From: UBA4132 sp037133675
GTDB lineage: Bacteria; Pseudomonadota; Gammaproteobacteria; Methylococcales; Methylomonadaceae
Direction of reading: 5' to 3'
DNA length: 28,864 nucleotides
Assembly (NCBI GenBank): GCA_037133675.1
Contig: JBAXNR010000052.1
Coordinates: forward strand, 1 to 28,864
The notes below the pieces were generated by a model. It worked only from the letters and a program-made list of their open reading frames with translations, had not been told where the DNA came from and did not search any database. The translations under genes were made by a program, and so were the position numbers. Below are positions 16,039 through 23,523 of the stretch, in pieces; positions within the stretch are counted from its first letter, which is position 1; each line of letters opens with the position of its first letter.

Positions 16039-16521
16039 TCACTCTTGATAAACAGATAAATTCCCAGTTCTCCAGTATTCACCGTCCCACGACATAACGT
16101 CATGAAGGTTTTTATAAACTTGATTAATTCTAGGCGAACCGTCTTTTTTAAACCAATGAGAAACTATTGTGGTGGGTCGTGGAGGATAAGGTTTGTTTTG
16201 AGTGTTCAAATTTGGCTGCCAATAATAAATCATAATTGCTTCCGCTGTTTTTAAATGCTTTAGTTCAAAATTTTGCGGATATATAACTTCGCCCAGCCAT
16301 ATTTTTAAATCTCGTGTTATATCGTGAATCGGGTGATTTTTATCACTAAATCTTTCTTTGTATTTTTTTTCAGTGATTCCGAAGTATTGAATATCGGAAT
16401 CTTCTTGTTTGTATTTTCGTTTACCAGCCAATAAATACAAGCCGTTGCCATCCTCCCTTTTATTGACTTCATCCAAAGAATACACCCCTTTCCAATGAAT
16501 TTTTATAGTTAATTCATCCAC
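16039..16521 (-). CDS. GIY-YIG nuclease-like protein, orphan
   Basis: This 160-residue protein has the layout of a GIY-YIG nuclease domain: GLY (residues 27-29) for GIY, YFG (46-48) in IQYFGIT for YIG, a following Arg (R57), a conserved Glu (E94, in KTAEAIMIYYWQP) and Asn residues at 104 and 106 (PNLNTQNK). These are the expected nuclease residues. GIY-YIG enzymes cut DNA in repair, restriction and homing; the target here is unknown. The GTG at 16521 is chosen because AGAGGTGA sits six bases upstream; a GTG at 16530 is possible. The C-terminal part (about 115-160) does not match the core. Surrounding repeats suggest an acquired gene. Confidence 0.65.
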   Translation of the reverse strand: MDELTIKIHWKGVYSLDEVNKREDGNGLYLLAGKRKYKQEDSDIQYFGITEKKYKERFSDKNHPIHDITRDLKIWLGEVIYPQNFELKHLKTAEAIMIYYWQPNLNTQNKPYPPRPTTIVSHWFKKDGSPRINQVYKNLHDVMSWDGEYWRTGNLSVYQE

Positions 16522-16620
16522 AATAATCACCTCTAAAGTTTACAAAAAAAATAATCCGATAAACGAAACGTGGTAATGGGTTAAATCTGTTATTTAACAT
16601 AATTATCAAGATAAAAATTA

Positions 16621-16679
16621 TGGAGTCCAATAGCTTTAGCTATTGGCGAGTCGTAAAAAGCTAAAGCTTTTTAACTCCA
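16621..16679. repeat. MITE-like element with nested hairpins
   Basis: The ends are inverted (TGGAGT at 16621-16626 and ACTCCA at 16674-16679). Inside are two hairpins: CCAATAGCT with AGCTATTGG (16627-16646) and AAAAAGCT with AGCTTTTT (16655-16672). The first is shared with 15402-15421. It lies between two minus-strand genes and has no coding content. Confidence 0.65.
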
Positions 16680-16723
16680 GATTTAATCCACTACCCGAAA
16701 AGTTGGGGTTCGTTCCACCCAAA

Positions 16724-17023
16724 CTACAATTTCGCTTCTTGCCTACGCTGATAAGCGGCAAGCTGTTCTTCTGTGGCTTCGGTTTGAAATTGGTCTTTCC
16801 ACTCACTGTAAGGCATTCCGTAAACAATTTCTCTGGCTTGTTCGTAATCCAGTTCTGCATTGTGTTCTTTGGCAGCAGAGACCAGCCATTTTGCCAAGCA
16901 ATTGCGACAAAAATCTGCTAAAACCATTAATTCAATGTTTTGTACTTCGGTATGTTGTTGTAAATGGCTGATGAGTTGTCTAAAAGCGGCGGCTTCTAGT
17001 TCGGTTTGAGTGTTTTTGTCCAT
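16724..17023 (-). CDS. DUF1244 family protein
   Basis: The 99-residue protein contains the DUF1244 signature: VQNIELMVLADFCRNCLAKWLVSAA followed by REIVYGMPYSEWKDQFQTEATEEQL. The paired Cys in FCRNC is typical of the family. The function is not known. GGAG stands before the ATG at 17023 with good spacing. It appears to be a single-gene unit. Confidence 0.85.
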   Translation of the reverse strand: MDKNTQTELEAAAFRQLISHLQQHTEVQNIELMVLADFCRNCLAKWLVSAAKEHNAELDYEQAREIVYGMPYSEWKDQFQTEATEEQLAAYQRRQEAKL

Positions 17024-17319
17024 GAAAAGTCTCCAAAAATAACGGTGTATTTTAACAGAAACACAGCGGCTACCATGTACATTAATGAGTAAAAATTTTA
17101 CAATGCGAAATTGAAATTGATTGATTTGCTACAAAAATTCAGCTTTAGTCATTTTGTGATAATCTATTAGCTGTTATCAACACTGAGACAGTGCATTATC
17201 ATTAAGCCAACTAGCCTTGAAAAAATTCGATGTAGCACCATGATGTAACGACCTTAATTAACTGAACAATAGCCCATCCTGCCCAATAACGCGCTAATCC
17301 CGCTAGCCTCAAACAACTT
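17024..17319. other. Intergenic region upstream of yciB
   Basis: A 296-base AT-rich gap between a minus-strand gene and the plus-strand yciB run. It must hold promoters for both. A weak candidate is TGTGATAAT near 17155-17163 (extended -10 pattern, plus strand). No ORF, RNA or clear repeat was seen. Confidence 0.35.
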
Positions 17320-17874
17320 ATGAAACAACTTTTAGAATTTTTCCCTATCCTGTTATTTTTTATCGCCTTTAAAGTTTATGATATTTATGTCGCCACAGCA
17401 GTGGTGATGATGGCTACGATTTTGCAAGTGGCTTTTATGTGGTTTAAATACCATAAAGTAGAAACCATGCAATGGGTGACATTGGGGCTGGTGGTAGTTA
17501 TGGGTGGCGCAACCTTGTATTTTCAAGATGCGCAATTTATTAAATGGAAATTTTCTATTATCGAATGGCTATTTGGTTTGGTATTTTTAGGTAGTCAATT
17601 TATCGGCAAAAAACCGTTTATTGAACGCATGATGTCGGACAATATGACCTTGCCCGATAATATATGGAAACGGCTCAATTTGTTATGGGCAAGTTTTTTT
17701 ATCGCGGTGGGTTTTTTGAATGTCTATGTGATGTTTCACTATTCAACCGATGACTGGGTGTCTTTTAAAACCTTTATCGCGCCTGCGTTGATGGTGGCGT
17801 TTATTGTTTTACAAATGGTTTATTTATATCAATATATTCCTGATCCTTCTGAAAGCACTGAAACTAAGGAATAA
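17320..17874 (+). CDS. yciB: Septation protein A-like inner-membrane protein YciB
   Basis: The 184-residue polytopic protein matches the YciB/IspA family (intracellular septation protein A): MKQLLEFFPILLFFIAFKVYDIYVATAV at the start, FKYHKVETMQWVTLGLVVV, the conserved WKFSIIEWLFGLVFLGSQFIGKKPFIERMM and NLLWASFFIAVGFLNVYV. Five membrane segments fit. It is linked to cell-envelope and division integrity, but its precise activity is not established. It is followed after three bases by the yciI-like gene and then bolA, so they share a transcript. Confidence 0.92.
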   Translation: MKQLLEFFPILLFFIAFKVYDIYVATAVVMMATILQVAFMWFKYHKVETMQWVTLGLVVVMGGATLYFQDAQFIKWKFSIIEWLFGLVFLGSQFIGKKPFIERMMSDNMTLPDNIWKRLNLLWASFFIAVGFLNVYVMFHYSTDDWVSFKTFIAPALMVAFIVLQMVYLYQYIPDPSESTETKE

Positions 17875-17877
17875 ACT

Positions 17878-18180
17878 ATGCTATATGCAATTATCAGCGA
17901 AGATATTGCTGACAGCTTGGCTAAAAGATTGGCTGCAAGACCAGCTCATCTTGAACGCTTGCAAGTATTACAAAATGAAGGGCGTTTGCTACTGGCAGGC
18001 CCTCATCCTGCAATTGATAGCGAAAACCCAAGCGATGCGGGTTTTACGGGTAGTTTAATTGTTGCAGAATTTACTGATTTAGCCGCCGCACAGCAATGGG
18101 CGGATGCTGACCCTTACATTGACGCTGGCGTTTACGCCAAGGTCACTGTTAAACCATTTAAAAAGGTGTTTCCACAATGA
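17878..18180 (+). CDS. yciI: YciI-like protein
   Basis: The 100-residue protein has the YciI (YCII) ferredoxin-like fold pattern: MLYAIISEDIADSLAKRLAARPAHLERLQ, GRLLLAGPHPA, GFTGSLIVAEFTDLAAAQQWADADPYIDAGVY. The conserved His and Asp residues (RPAHLERL, ADADPY) fit the proposed active site. Function is unclear. It starts three bases after yciB with GGA upstream and overlaps bolA by four bases. Confidence 0.9.
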   Translation: MLYAIISEDIADSLAKRLAARPAHLERLQVLQNEGRLLLAGPHPAIDSENPSDAGFTGSLIVAEFTDLAAAQQWADADPYIDAGVYAKVTVKPFKKVFPQ

Positions 18181-18443
18181 CAACTGAGTTAATTAGACGT
18201 TCTTTGACTGAGGCTTTTACGCCTGAATTATTAGAAATTATCGATAACAGCGCGGCACACGCAGGACACGCAGGCGCGAGAAGTGGCGGTGGTCATTATC
18301 ACGTTACTATTGTTGCAAAAGCGTTTGACGGTAAAAGCCTAGTGCAACGCCATCAACTGATTTACCAAGCCTTAGGCGATTTAATGAAACAAGAAATTCA
18401 CGCCTTAGGCATTAATGCTTTATCACCCTCTGAAAAAGACTAA
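18177..18443 (+). CDS. bolA: BolA family protein
   Basis: The 88-residue protein is a BolA/YrbA-type protein: LEIIDNSAAHAGHAGARSGGGHYHVTIVAKAFDGKSLVQRHQLIYQALGDLM. It has the conserved GGHYHV..V...F.G....RHQL.Y motif. BolA proteins act with monothiol glutaredoxins in Fe-S and iron homeostasis and, in E. coli, in morphology and stress response. The start overlaps the yciI stop (ATGA), so expression is coupled. Confidence 0.93.
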   Translation: MTTELIRRSLTEAFTPELLEIIDNSAAHAGHAGARSGGGHYHVTIVAKAFDGKSLVQRHQLIYQALGDLMKQEIHALGINALSPSEKD

Positions 18444-18455
18444 AGGAACCAACAC

Positions 18456-19721
18456 ATGAAAAAAAAGCTTATTCCTCTGCTAGTTGCTGGTAGTGCGCTA
18501 ATTGCTGGCTGCGATAAACCAGCGTCTACGCCTTCTGCTAATGGTACTACACCAGCAGTTACCTCTGCTGTACCTGTTGCTGTTGTTGACAAAGCCGATG
18601 CCATTGCAGTGGTTAATGGACATTATATCGCCAAATCAGCACTCGCCGATTTGGAAAAAGAAGTTGCAGTACGCGGTCAAGGTCAAACTTTTCCTAAAGA
18701 AAAATTGATTGAAGAACTGGTGCAACGCCAATTACTGATTCAAGATGCGTTGCAAAAGCAACTTGATAAATCGCCAGAAGTGGCTATTCAGCTTGAAAAT
18801 GCTAAAAATACCTTATTGACCCAAGCTGACTTGCAAAACTTTTTGAAAACCAACCCTGTCAGTGATGCAGACCTCAAAAAAGAATATGACAGCAAAGTAG
18901 GTGGCACTAATGCTACCGAATACAAAGCCAGTCACATTTTGGTTAAAACCGAAGACGAAGCCAAAAAACTGATTGCTGACTTAGATAAAGGCGGCAAGTT
19001 TGCTGATTTAGCCAATAAAAATTCTTTGGATGCTAAAGAATCACAAAATGGTGGTGAATTAGGTTGGTTTGCAGCGGGACAAATGGTTGAACCATTTTCT
19101 GATGCAGTTGCTAAATTAGAAAAAGGCAAGTATTCCAAAACCCCCGTCAAAACCCAGTTTGGCTATCACATCATTTTGAGAGAAGATTCACGCGCTCAAA
19201 CGCCGCCTCCATTTGATGCAGTCAAAGAGCAATTAAAACCTATCCTAGAGCGCAAAAAAGTTCAAGAGATGGTCGAAGCTATGCGCAAACAAGCGACAGT
19301 GGAAATTTTAGTCCCATTGGTTGATGAAAAACCTAAAGCAGATGATAAACCTGTCGCTGGCGAACAACCTAAAGCCGATGAAAAATTAGTTGATGAAAAA
19401 TCCAAAGCAGATGATAAACCTGCCGCTGGCGAACAACCTAAAACGGATGACAAAGCAGCAGTAAGCGAACCAGCTCCTGTTGCAGAAGGAAAAGCACCCG
19501 CAGAAAAAGACAAAGCAACTGAAGTAGAAGAAGCAGGCACGGTAAAATCACCTGCAACAGATAGCACCAAAGAAGTTGAGCCTAAAGAAGTTGAGCCTAA
19601 AGAAGTAGAATCTGAAGAAGGTCCTAAACCACCAGAACCCGCTACCGCTGAAACGCCTGATCATGCAAAACATCATGACGTTATCCCTGTAAAACCAGAA
19701 GCGAAAGAAGACAAAAAATAA
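18456..19721 (+). CDS. PpiC/SurA-type peptidyl-prolyl isomerase lipoprotein
   Basis: The 421-residue protein is a predicted lipoprotein: signal peptide with lipobox LIAGC (lipidated C19). A SurA-like helical N-terminal part (about 45-140, AIAVVNGHYIAKSALADLE) is followed by one parvulin domain (about 155-247; KASHILVKTEDEAKK, GGELGWFAAGQMVEPFS, TQFGYHIILRED). It would help fold periplasmic or outer-membrane proteins. From about residue 288 it has an unusual tail rich in Lys, Glu, Pro, Ala and Asp. This includes a 23-residue repeat (DNA period 69 bases, 19323 and 19392) and three copies of KEVEP/KEVES. The start has AAGGA upstream. It follows bolA by 12 bases and ends at a strong terminator. 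Confidence 0.88.
   Translation: MKKKLIPLLVAGSALIAGCDKPASTPSANGTTPAVTSAVPVAVVDKADAIAVVNGHYIAKSALADLEKEVAVRGQGQTFPKEKLIEELVQRQLLIQDALQKQLDKSPEVAIQLENAKNTLLTQADLQNFLKTNPVSDADLKKEYDSKVGGTNATEYKASHILVKTEDEAKKLIADLDKGGKFADLANKNSLDAKESQNGGELGWFAAGQMVEPFSDAVAKLEKGKYSKTPVKTQFGYHIILREDSRAQTPPPFDAVKEQLKPILERKKVQEMVEAMRKQATVEILVPLVDEKPKADDKPVAGEQPKADEKLVDEKSKADDKPAAGEQPKTDDKAAVSEPAPVAEGKAPAEKDKATEVEEAGTVKSPATDSTKEVEPKEVEPKEVESEEGPKPPEPATAETPDHAKHHDVIPVKPEAKEDKK
19323..19454 (+). repeat. Tandem 69-base repeat in the PPIase tail
   Basis: Two copies of a 69-base unit (23 residues, DEKPKADDKPVAGEQPKAD and so on) begin at 19323 and 19392, the second partial. They are highly similar with a few changes, consistent with recent slippage or duplication. 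The repeat encodes the charged tail and is probably variable in length among strains. Confidence 0.75.
19569..19613 (+). repeat. Three 15-base KEVEP repeats
   Basis: Three 15-base units at 19569, 19584 and 19599 encode KEVEP, KEVEP and KEVES. The first two are identical and the last carries a few changes. They lie inside the tail of the PPIase lipoprotein. Confidence 0.75.
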
Positions 19722-19727
19722 GTAGTT

Positions 19728-19756
19728 AAAAAAGGGCGATTAAATCGCCCTTTTTT
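19728..19756. terminator. Bidirectional Rho-independent terminator
   Basis: GGGCGAT pairs with ATCGCCC around a TAA loop, with six A residues before and six T residues after, so it works in both directions. It ends the yciB-yciI-bolA-PPIase run and the opposing Old Yellow Enzyme gene. Confidence 0.9.
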
Positions 19757-19776
19757 ATGCCTGATGAAAAGTAATC

Positions 19777-20853
19777 TTAATCGGTTAAGCGTGGATAATC
19801 AGTATAACCTTTAGCTTCACCGCCATAAAAAGTGCTAGGATCTGGCTTATTTAACGGTGCGTTCGTAGCAAAACGTTCTACTAAGTCTGGATTAGCAATA
19901 TACAACTGCCCAAAGGCGACGGCATCCGCTAAACCTTGTGCAATAGTTTCATTGGCACGCTCAAAATCATAACCACCACAAACAATTAATATCCCATTGT
20001 AAGCGGCGCGTAATACCGCAAGATCAACCACATTCGCACCGTGACGAATATCACTTTCCAGTGCGTCAACCACATGAAGATACGCTAAATTAAACCGATT
20101 GAGTTGCTGTAGGACATAAACAAATAAAGCTTCTGGCACAGAATCAGTCATATCATTAAATGTGCCGCTAGGTGCAAGACGAATACCCACCCGTTCTGCG
20201 CCCCACACTGAAATTACCGCTTCGGTTACTTCCAATAAAAAGCGAGTGCGATTTTCCACGCTACCACCATAGTCATCAGTACGTTGATTAGAACCATCAC
20301 GCAAAAATTGATCGATTAAATAACCATTCGCACCATGTATTTCCACACCATCAAACCCAGCCGCCAATGCGTTTTGAGCTGCATGACGATAGTGTTCAAC
20401 AATCTCTTGAATTTCAGTAATCGATAAATCACGCGGTGTGACAAATGGTTTCATACCGCTGGGTGTAATCGCTTGCCCTTTAGGCTGAATAGGAGAAGGG
20501 GCAACGGGTAACTCACCATTATGATAATCAGGATGAGAAATACGCCCAACGTGCCATAACTGTAAAAAGATATGCCCATTATTGGCATGAACAGCGGACG
20601 TGATTTTTTTCCAGCCTTCAACCTGCTCTACATTGTAAATGCAGGGAATCGCAGGATAACCGATTGCTTGCGGTGAAATTGGCGAGGCTTCGGAAATAAT
20701 CAACCCTGCACTGGCGCGTTGTGTGTAATACGTTGCCATTAGCTCATTGGCTATGCCATCGGGTGAACGCATTCGTGTTAAAGGTGCCATCACGACACGA
20801 TTCGGCAACGTATAAGAGCCTATTTCAATAGGGGAAAGGACGGTTGTATTCAT
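19777..20853 (-). CDS. Old Yellow Enzyme family flavin reductase (NemA-like)
   Basis: The 358-residue protein is an FMN-dependent ene-reductase of the OYE family, which uses NAD(P)H to reduce activated C=C bonds and electrophiles such as N-ethylmaleimide. Motifs: NRVVMAPLTRMRSPDG at the start, QLWHVGRISHP, then HGANGYLIDQFLRDGSN with H173, N176 and Y178 in the usual proton-donor and binding positions, followed by DDYGGSVENRTRF. The C-terminal part has CGGYDFERANE and VAFGQLYIANPDLVERF. It stands alone, and a TATAAT-containing region upstream (20911-20936) is a likely promoter/operator. Confidence 0.9.
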   Translation of the reverse strand: MNTTVLSPIEIGSYTLPNRVVMAPLTRMRSPDGIANELMATYYTQRASAGLIISEASPISPQAIGYPAIPCIYNVEQVEGWKKITSAVHANNGHIFLQLWHVGRISHPDYHNGELPVAPSPIQPKGQAITPSGMKPFVTPRDLSITEIQEIVEHYRHAAQNALAAGFDGVEIHGANGYLIDQFLRDGSNQRTDDYGGSVENRTRFLLEVTEAVISVWGAERVGIRLAPSGTFNDMTDSVPEALFVYVLQQLNRFNLAYLHVVDALESDIRHGANVVDLAVLRAAYNGILIVCGGYDFERANETIAQGLADAVAFGQLYIANPDLVERFATNAPLNKPDPSTFYGGEAKGYTDYPRLTD

Positions 20854-20910
20854 AATTTTAAGCCTTGTGGTTGTTATTAAATTGATTATGCTATGTCCAT
20901 TGGTGTAGTG

Positions 20911-20936
20911 ATTATACCGATTGAATCAATAGTATA
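20911..20936 (-). promoter_or_regulatory. Candidate promoter/operator of the Old Yellow Enzyme gene
   Basis: A TATAAT (minus strand, 20916-20911) overlaps an imperfect palindrome (TATAC..ATTGA..TCAAT..GTATA at 20913-20936), about 60 bases upstream of the start. OYE genes of the nemA type are often controlled by local repressors. The -35 is not clear. Confidence 0.3.
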
Positions 20937-21035
20937 GTCATGTGTTTATGATTAATGACTGGCAAAACTAGCTGTTTGGCGAGAGCGTGTTGACAATACT
21001 TAACGTTAGACGCACAGTCGGCGCAAGGCTTGAAA

Positions 21036-21734
21036 TTACCAGCCTGTTAAATAACGGTCTATCATTCCACTGGATTCATTGAGCATTTCATCGGGTAAAT
21101 AACAGTTTTGTGGAATATAAATGCCATCTCCTTGTTTTTTTAATTCACCCAATTGTTCTGGTAAAAAACAGGGGTTATGACGCATATCGACTACTCTAAA
21201 ATTAGTGATTAAGGCAAGTTGTGGAGGTATTTGGCTAAATTGATTATGAGCTAAATCTAATACTGCCAAGTCTATTAATTCTCCAAACTCAGGCGGTAAA
21301 TCGTGTAGTTGGGTGTTAGTCAAATATAGCTCGCGTAAATTGCTCAACTGTTTAATTTCAGACGGTAAATGATGGAGTGGGTTATTGAATAAACTGAGCG
21401 AATGCAAGGCACTGAGTTGAGTAATGGCAGGGGAGAAGTTGTTTAGTTGATTGTTAGGCGCGTAAAGTCCGCGTAACTGTTTGAGTTGTGCAATTTCCGA
21501 TGGCAGCCAACGTAATTTATTATTACCAATAACCAGCTCCTGCAAGGCGTGGAGTTGTCCAATTTCTGGCGATAAATAGCGTAAACTATTGCTGTATAAG
21601 TAAAGCGTGCGTAAAGTATCGAGATGCCAAAGTTCGCTGGGTAATTGGCTTAACTCACACTCTGATAAATTCAGTTCTTGCTGTGATTCATTTTTAGCTA
21701 GCCGAATAATGGTTAGTAGCTGTTGTTTGGTCAT
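21036..21734 (-). CDS. Leucine-rich repeat protein
   Basis: The 232-residue protein consists almost wholly of eight leucine-rich repeats of about 23 residues, with pattern LxxLxLxxNxLxxLPxEIxxLxx (for example LRTLYLYSNSLRYLSPEIGQLHA, then LQELVIGNNKLRWLPSEI). No signal peptide or membrane helix is visible, so it is probably cytoplasmic. LRR solenoids bind proteins; the partner cannot be told. It stands alone between the OYE gene and a divergent membrane-protein gene. Confidence 0.85.
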   Translation of the reverse strand: MTKQQLLTIIRLAKNESQQELNLSECELSQLPSELWHLDTLRTLYLYSNSLRYLSPEIGQLHALQELVIGNNKLRWLPSEIAQLKQLRGLYAPNNQLNNFSPAITQLSALHSLSLFNNPLHHLPSEIKQLSNLRELYLTNTQLHDLPPEFGELIDLAVLDLAHNQFSQIPPQLALITNFRVVDMRHNPCFLPEQLGELKKQGDGIYIPQNCYLPDEMLNESSGMIDRYLTGW

Positions 21735-21863
21735 GCTCTTTGATTAGTTTTCGAGTGTGGATGATTGCATTTTACAATGTATAGATAAATTTTATTGCGT
21801 CGCTGATTCAGTTACACTCATAATTAATTCGGTCAATGGGTCGTTTTTAGGCGGGACTGTAGT

Positions 21864-22562
21864 ATGAATAAATATGAAGATGAGATAATACAGGATGGCG
21901 AGCAGGATAATGATGTGGGGATTGCGTCGGTTATTTTTGGTATTATCAGCCTATTTTTTCTCGCACCACTGTTTGTTCCGCTTGCTTTACTGTGTGGCAT
22001 ACTGGCTGTTTTCAAAAAACAGCGATTGTGGGGTGTTGGCGGTATTGTCTGCGGCATTATTGGCTTTGTGAGTTCACCAGTACTTCTTGGAATGCTTTTG
22101 TTGGCGATTACTGGGGCTGATATAGATAGTAAGATAGCGTTATCCCAACACCAACCAGCTGTGATAATTGAACCTATCGAGCAGAGTTTGTTTGATAAGG
22201 TGACGGCTAAAGCGGCATTGATTGCTGACAGTATCAATTGTAAATTCGTATCAATGGGCATTACTACAAAACAACCGTGTTCACATTCTGTCTCAACCCA
22301 AAATCAGAGCTTGTTGCCTGCGTTTACGGCTTTTTTTCAGGAGTATTCGTCTAAGACTGATAAAAAAGCCCTTGCTTTAGCTCACGACAGCAATAGAAGG
22401 GAAGCGTGGGGCTATGGTTTTGGCTATTCTTCTCAAGCGCAAGCCAATGATAGAGCATTATTGGAATGCAGAAACCGTTTAGCTGAATACCGAGTCAATG
22501 CGGATTGCAAACTGTATGCGATAGGTAATGATGTAGTTTGGGATAGTGGTTCAAGTATGTAA
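21864..22562 (+). CDS. DUF4190-like membrane protein with a cysteine-containing C-terminal domain
   Basis: The 232-residue protein has two membrane hairpins near the N-terminus (about 13-35 and 48-78; IASVIFGIISLFFLAPLFVPLALLCGILAV, VGGIVCGIIGFV) of the DUF4190 kind. A small C-terminal domain follows (about 165-232: AWGYGFGYSSQAQANDRALLECRNRLAEYRVNADCKLYAIGNDVVW). It has the pattern of a DUF4189-like stress or secreted domain with paired Cys residues. No function is known. The gene is followed by a short ORF and the CobC-like phosphatase. Confidence 0.7.
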   Translation: MNKYEDEIIQDGEQDNDVGIASVIFGIISLFFLAPLFVPLALLCGILAVFKKQRLWGVGGIVCGIIGFVSSPVLLGMLLLAITGADIDSKIALSQHQPAVIIEPIEQSLFDKVTAKAALIADSINCKFVSMGITTKQPCSHSVSTQNQSLLPAFTAFFQEYSSKTDKKALALAHDSNRREAWGYGFGYSSQAQANDRALLECRNRLAEYRVNADCKLYAIGNDVVWDSGSSM

Positions 22563-22581
22563 TATCAAGCCATTGTTATTA

Positions 22582-22833
22582 ATGTACGGTTATAATTATG
22601 CACGAATGGAAGACAGCAAGGCGGTAGGTGCGTTGTACGCGCCTACCAAGAATTATTATTTTCAGCGGGCTAGTCAGTTTGCAGCCCAACGACTGGCAGT
22701 CATTAAACAGGATATGAGTAGTTATTCCTGTTTATCCATTATCAATGAATTACATTTTTACCGCCACATCAGTGGTTATACGGGCGATTTTTTAGGCAAA
22801 TCGCTGACGTTTTTTTATTTTAAGCATGAGTAG
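22582..22833 (+). CDS. Possible small protein of unknown function
   Basis: The frame from the ATG at 22582 encodes 83 residues (a GTG at 22546 would add 12 and overlap the previous gene). The sequence is varied and not low in complexity, and it ends four bases before the CobC-like gene. No Shine-Dalgarno sequence is clear, and bases 22623-22647 form an inverted repeat like a dispersed element, so this may be a remnant and not a gene. No family recognised. Confidence 0.35.
   Translation: MYGYNYARMEDSKAVGALYAPTKNYYFQRASQFAAQRLAVIKQDMSSYSCLSIINELHFYRHISGYTGDFLGKSLTFFYFKHE
22623..22647. repeat. Inverted repeat GGTAGGTGCGT...ACGCGCCTACC
   Basis: Two 11-base arms with one wobble mismatch around a 3-base loop. 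The composition is GC-richer than the surroundings, as in REP-type elements. It falls inside a doubtful small ORF. Confidence 0.5.
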
Positions 22834-22836
22834 TTT

Positions 22837-23400
22837 ATGGACATTTATTTAATTCGCCACACTCAAACAGCAAATGTAGAAGGGCTGTGTTATGGTCAAA
22901 GCGATCTTGGTTTGGCAATCAGTTTTCCAGAAGAAGTCGAAGTACTGCATGACAAATTACCCAGCTTTGACCAAGACTGCCGCGTTTTTAGCAGTCCACT
23001 CACGCGCTGCGCACAATTAGCCCTAACTTTTTCTGAGTCGGTAATAATTGATCCACGTTTGCAAGAGTTGAATTTTGGTGATTGGGAAGGACAACGGTTT
23101 GATGATATAGATCAAATCGCTTTACAGCATTGGACGGATAATTTTGCCACTGCTACGCCACCAAATGGTGAAAGTTTTTCAGAGTTGTATCAACGTGTGG
23201 GCGATTTTTGGAAAGAATTATTAGCGACTCCATGCGATCAAGTCATTGTCGTTACTCATGCAGGCGTAATTCGATCATTACTGGCGCAGGTGTTAAGTTT
23301 GCCTCCAGCTAATGCTTTTCAATTTAGGATTGATGCAGGTTCTGTTCATAAATTACAACGGATTGATGATTATATTTACCTTGAGTACGTTAATTTATAG
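22837..23400 (+). CDS. cobC: Histidine phosphatase, CobC-like
   Basis: The 187-residue protein belongs to the histidine phosphatase (phosphoglycerate mutase-like) family. LIRHTQT at the start has the RH catalytic pair (H8); FSSPLTRCAQLA and LQELNFGDWEGQRFDDI follow, and THAGVIRSLLAQVL carries the second His. The pattern fits alpha-ribazole phosphatase CobC, which acts late in cobalamin assembly. No other cobalamin genes are nearby, so a general sugar-phosphate or nucleotide phosphatase is possible. Confidence 0.75.
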   Translation: MDIYLIRHTQTANVEGLCYGQSDLGLAISFPEEVEVLHDKLPSFDQDCRVFSSPLTRCAQLALTFSESVIIDPRLQELNFGDWEGQRFDDIDQIALQHWTDNFATATPPNGESFSELYQRVGDFWKELLATPCDQVIVVTHAGVIRSLLAQVLSLPPANAFQFRIDAGSVHKLQRIDDYIYLEYVNL

Positions 23401-23523
23401 CGGTTTTTACTGTAGACTAGGTATCTTTTATCAAAATTCAGTCGAGTCGTGCATTAACGCGTTATTTTTATTATGTTACAACTCCTGCAACAAGGATATT
23501 TTACAGATCGTTATAGGATTAAA

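Noticed and set aside
16643..16921. Plus-strand 92-residue frame across the MITE and DUF1244 gene
   Set aside because: It runs through a repeat and antisense to a conserved family gene; no domain or RBS.
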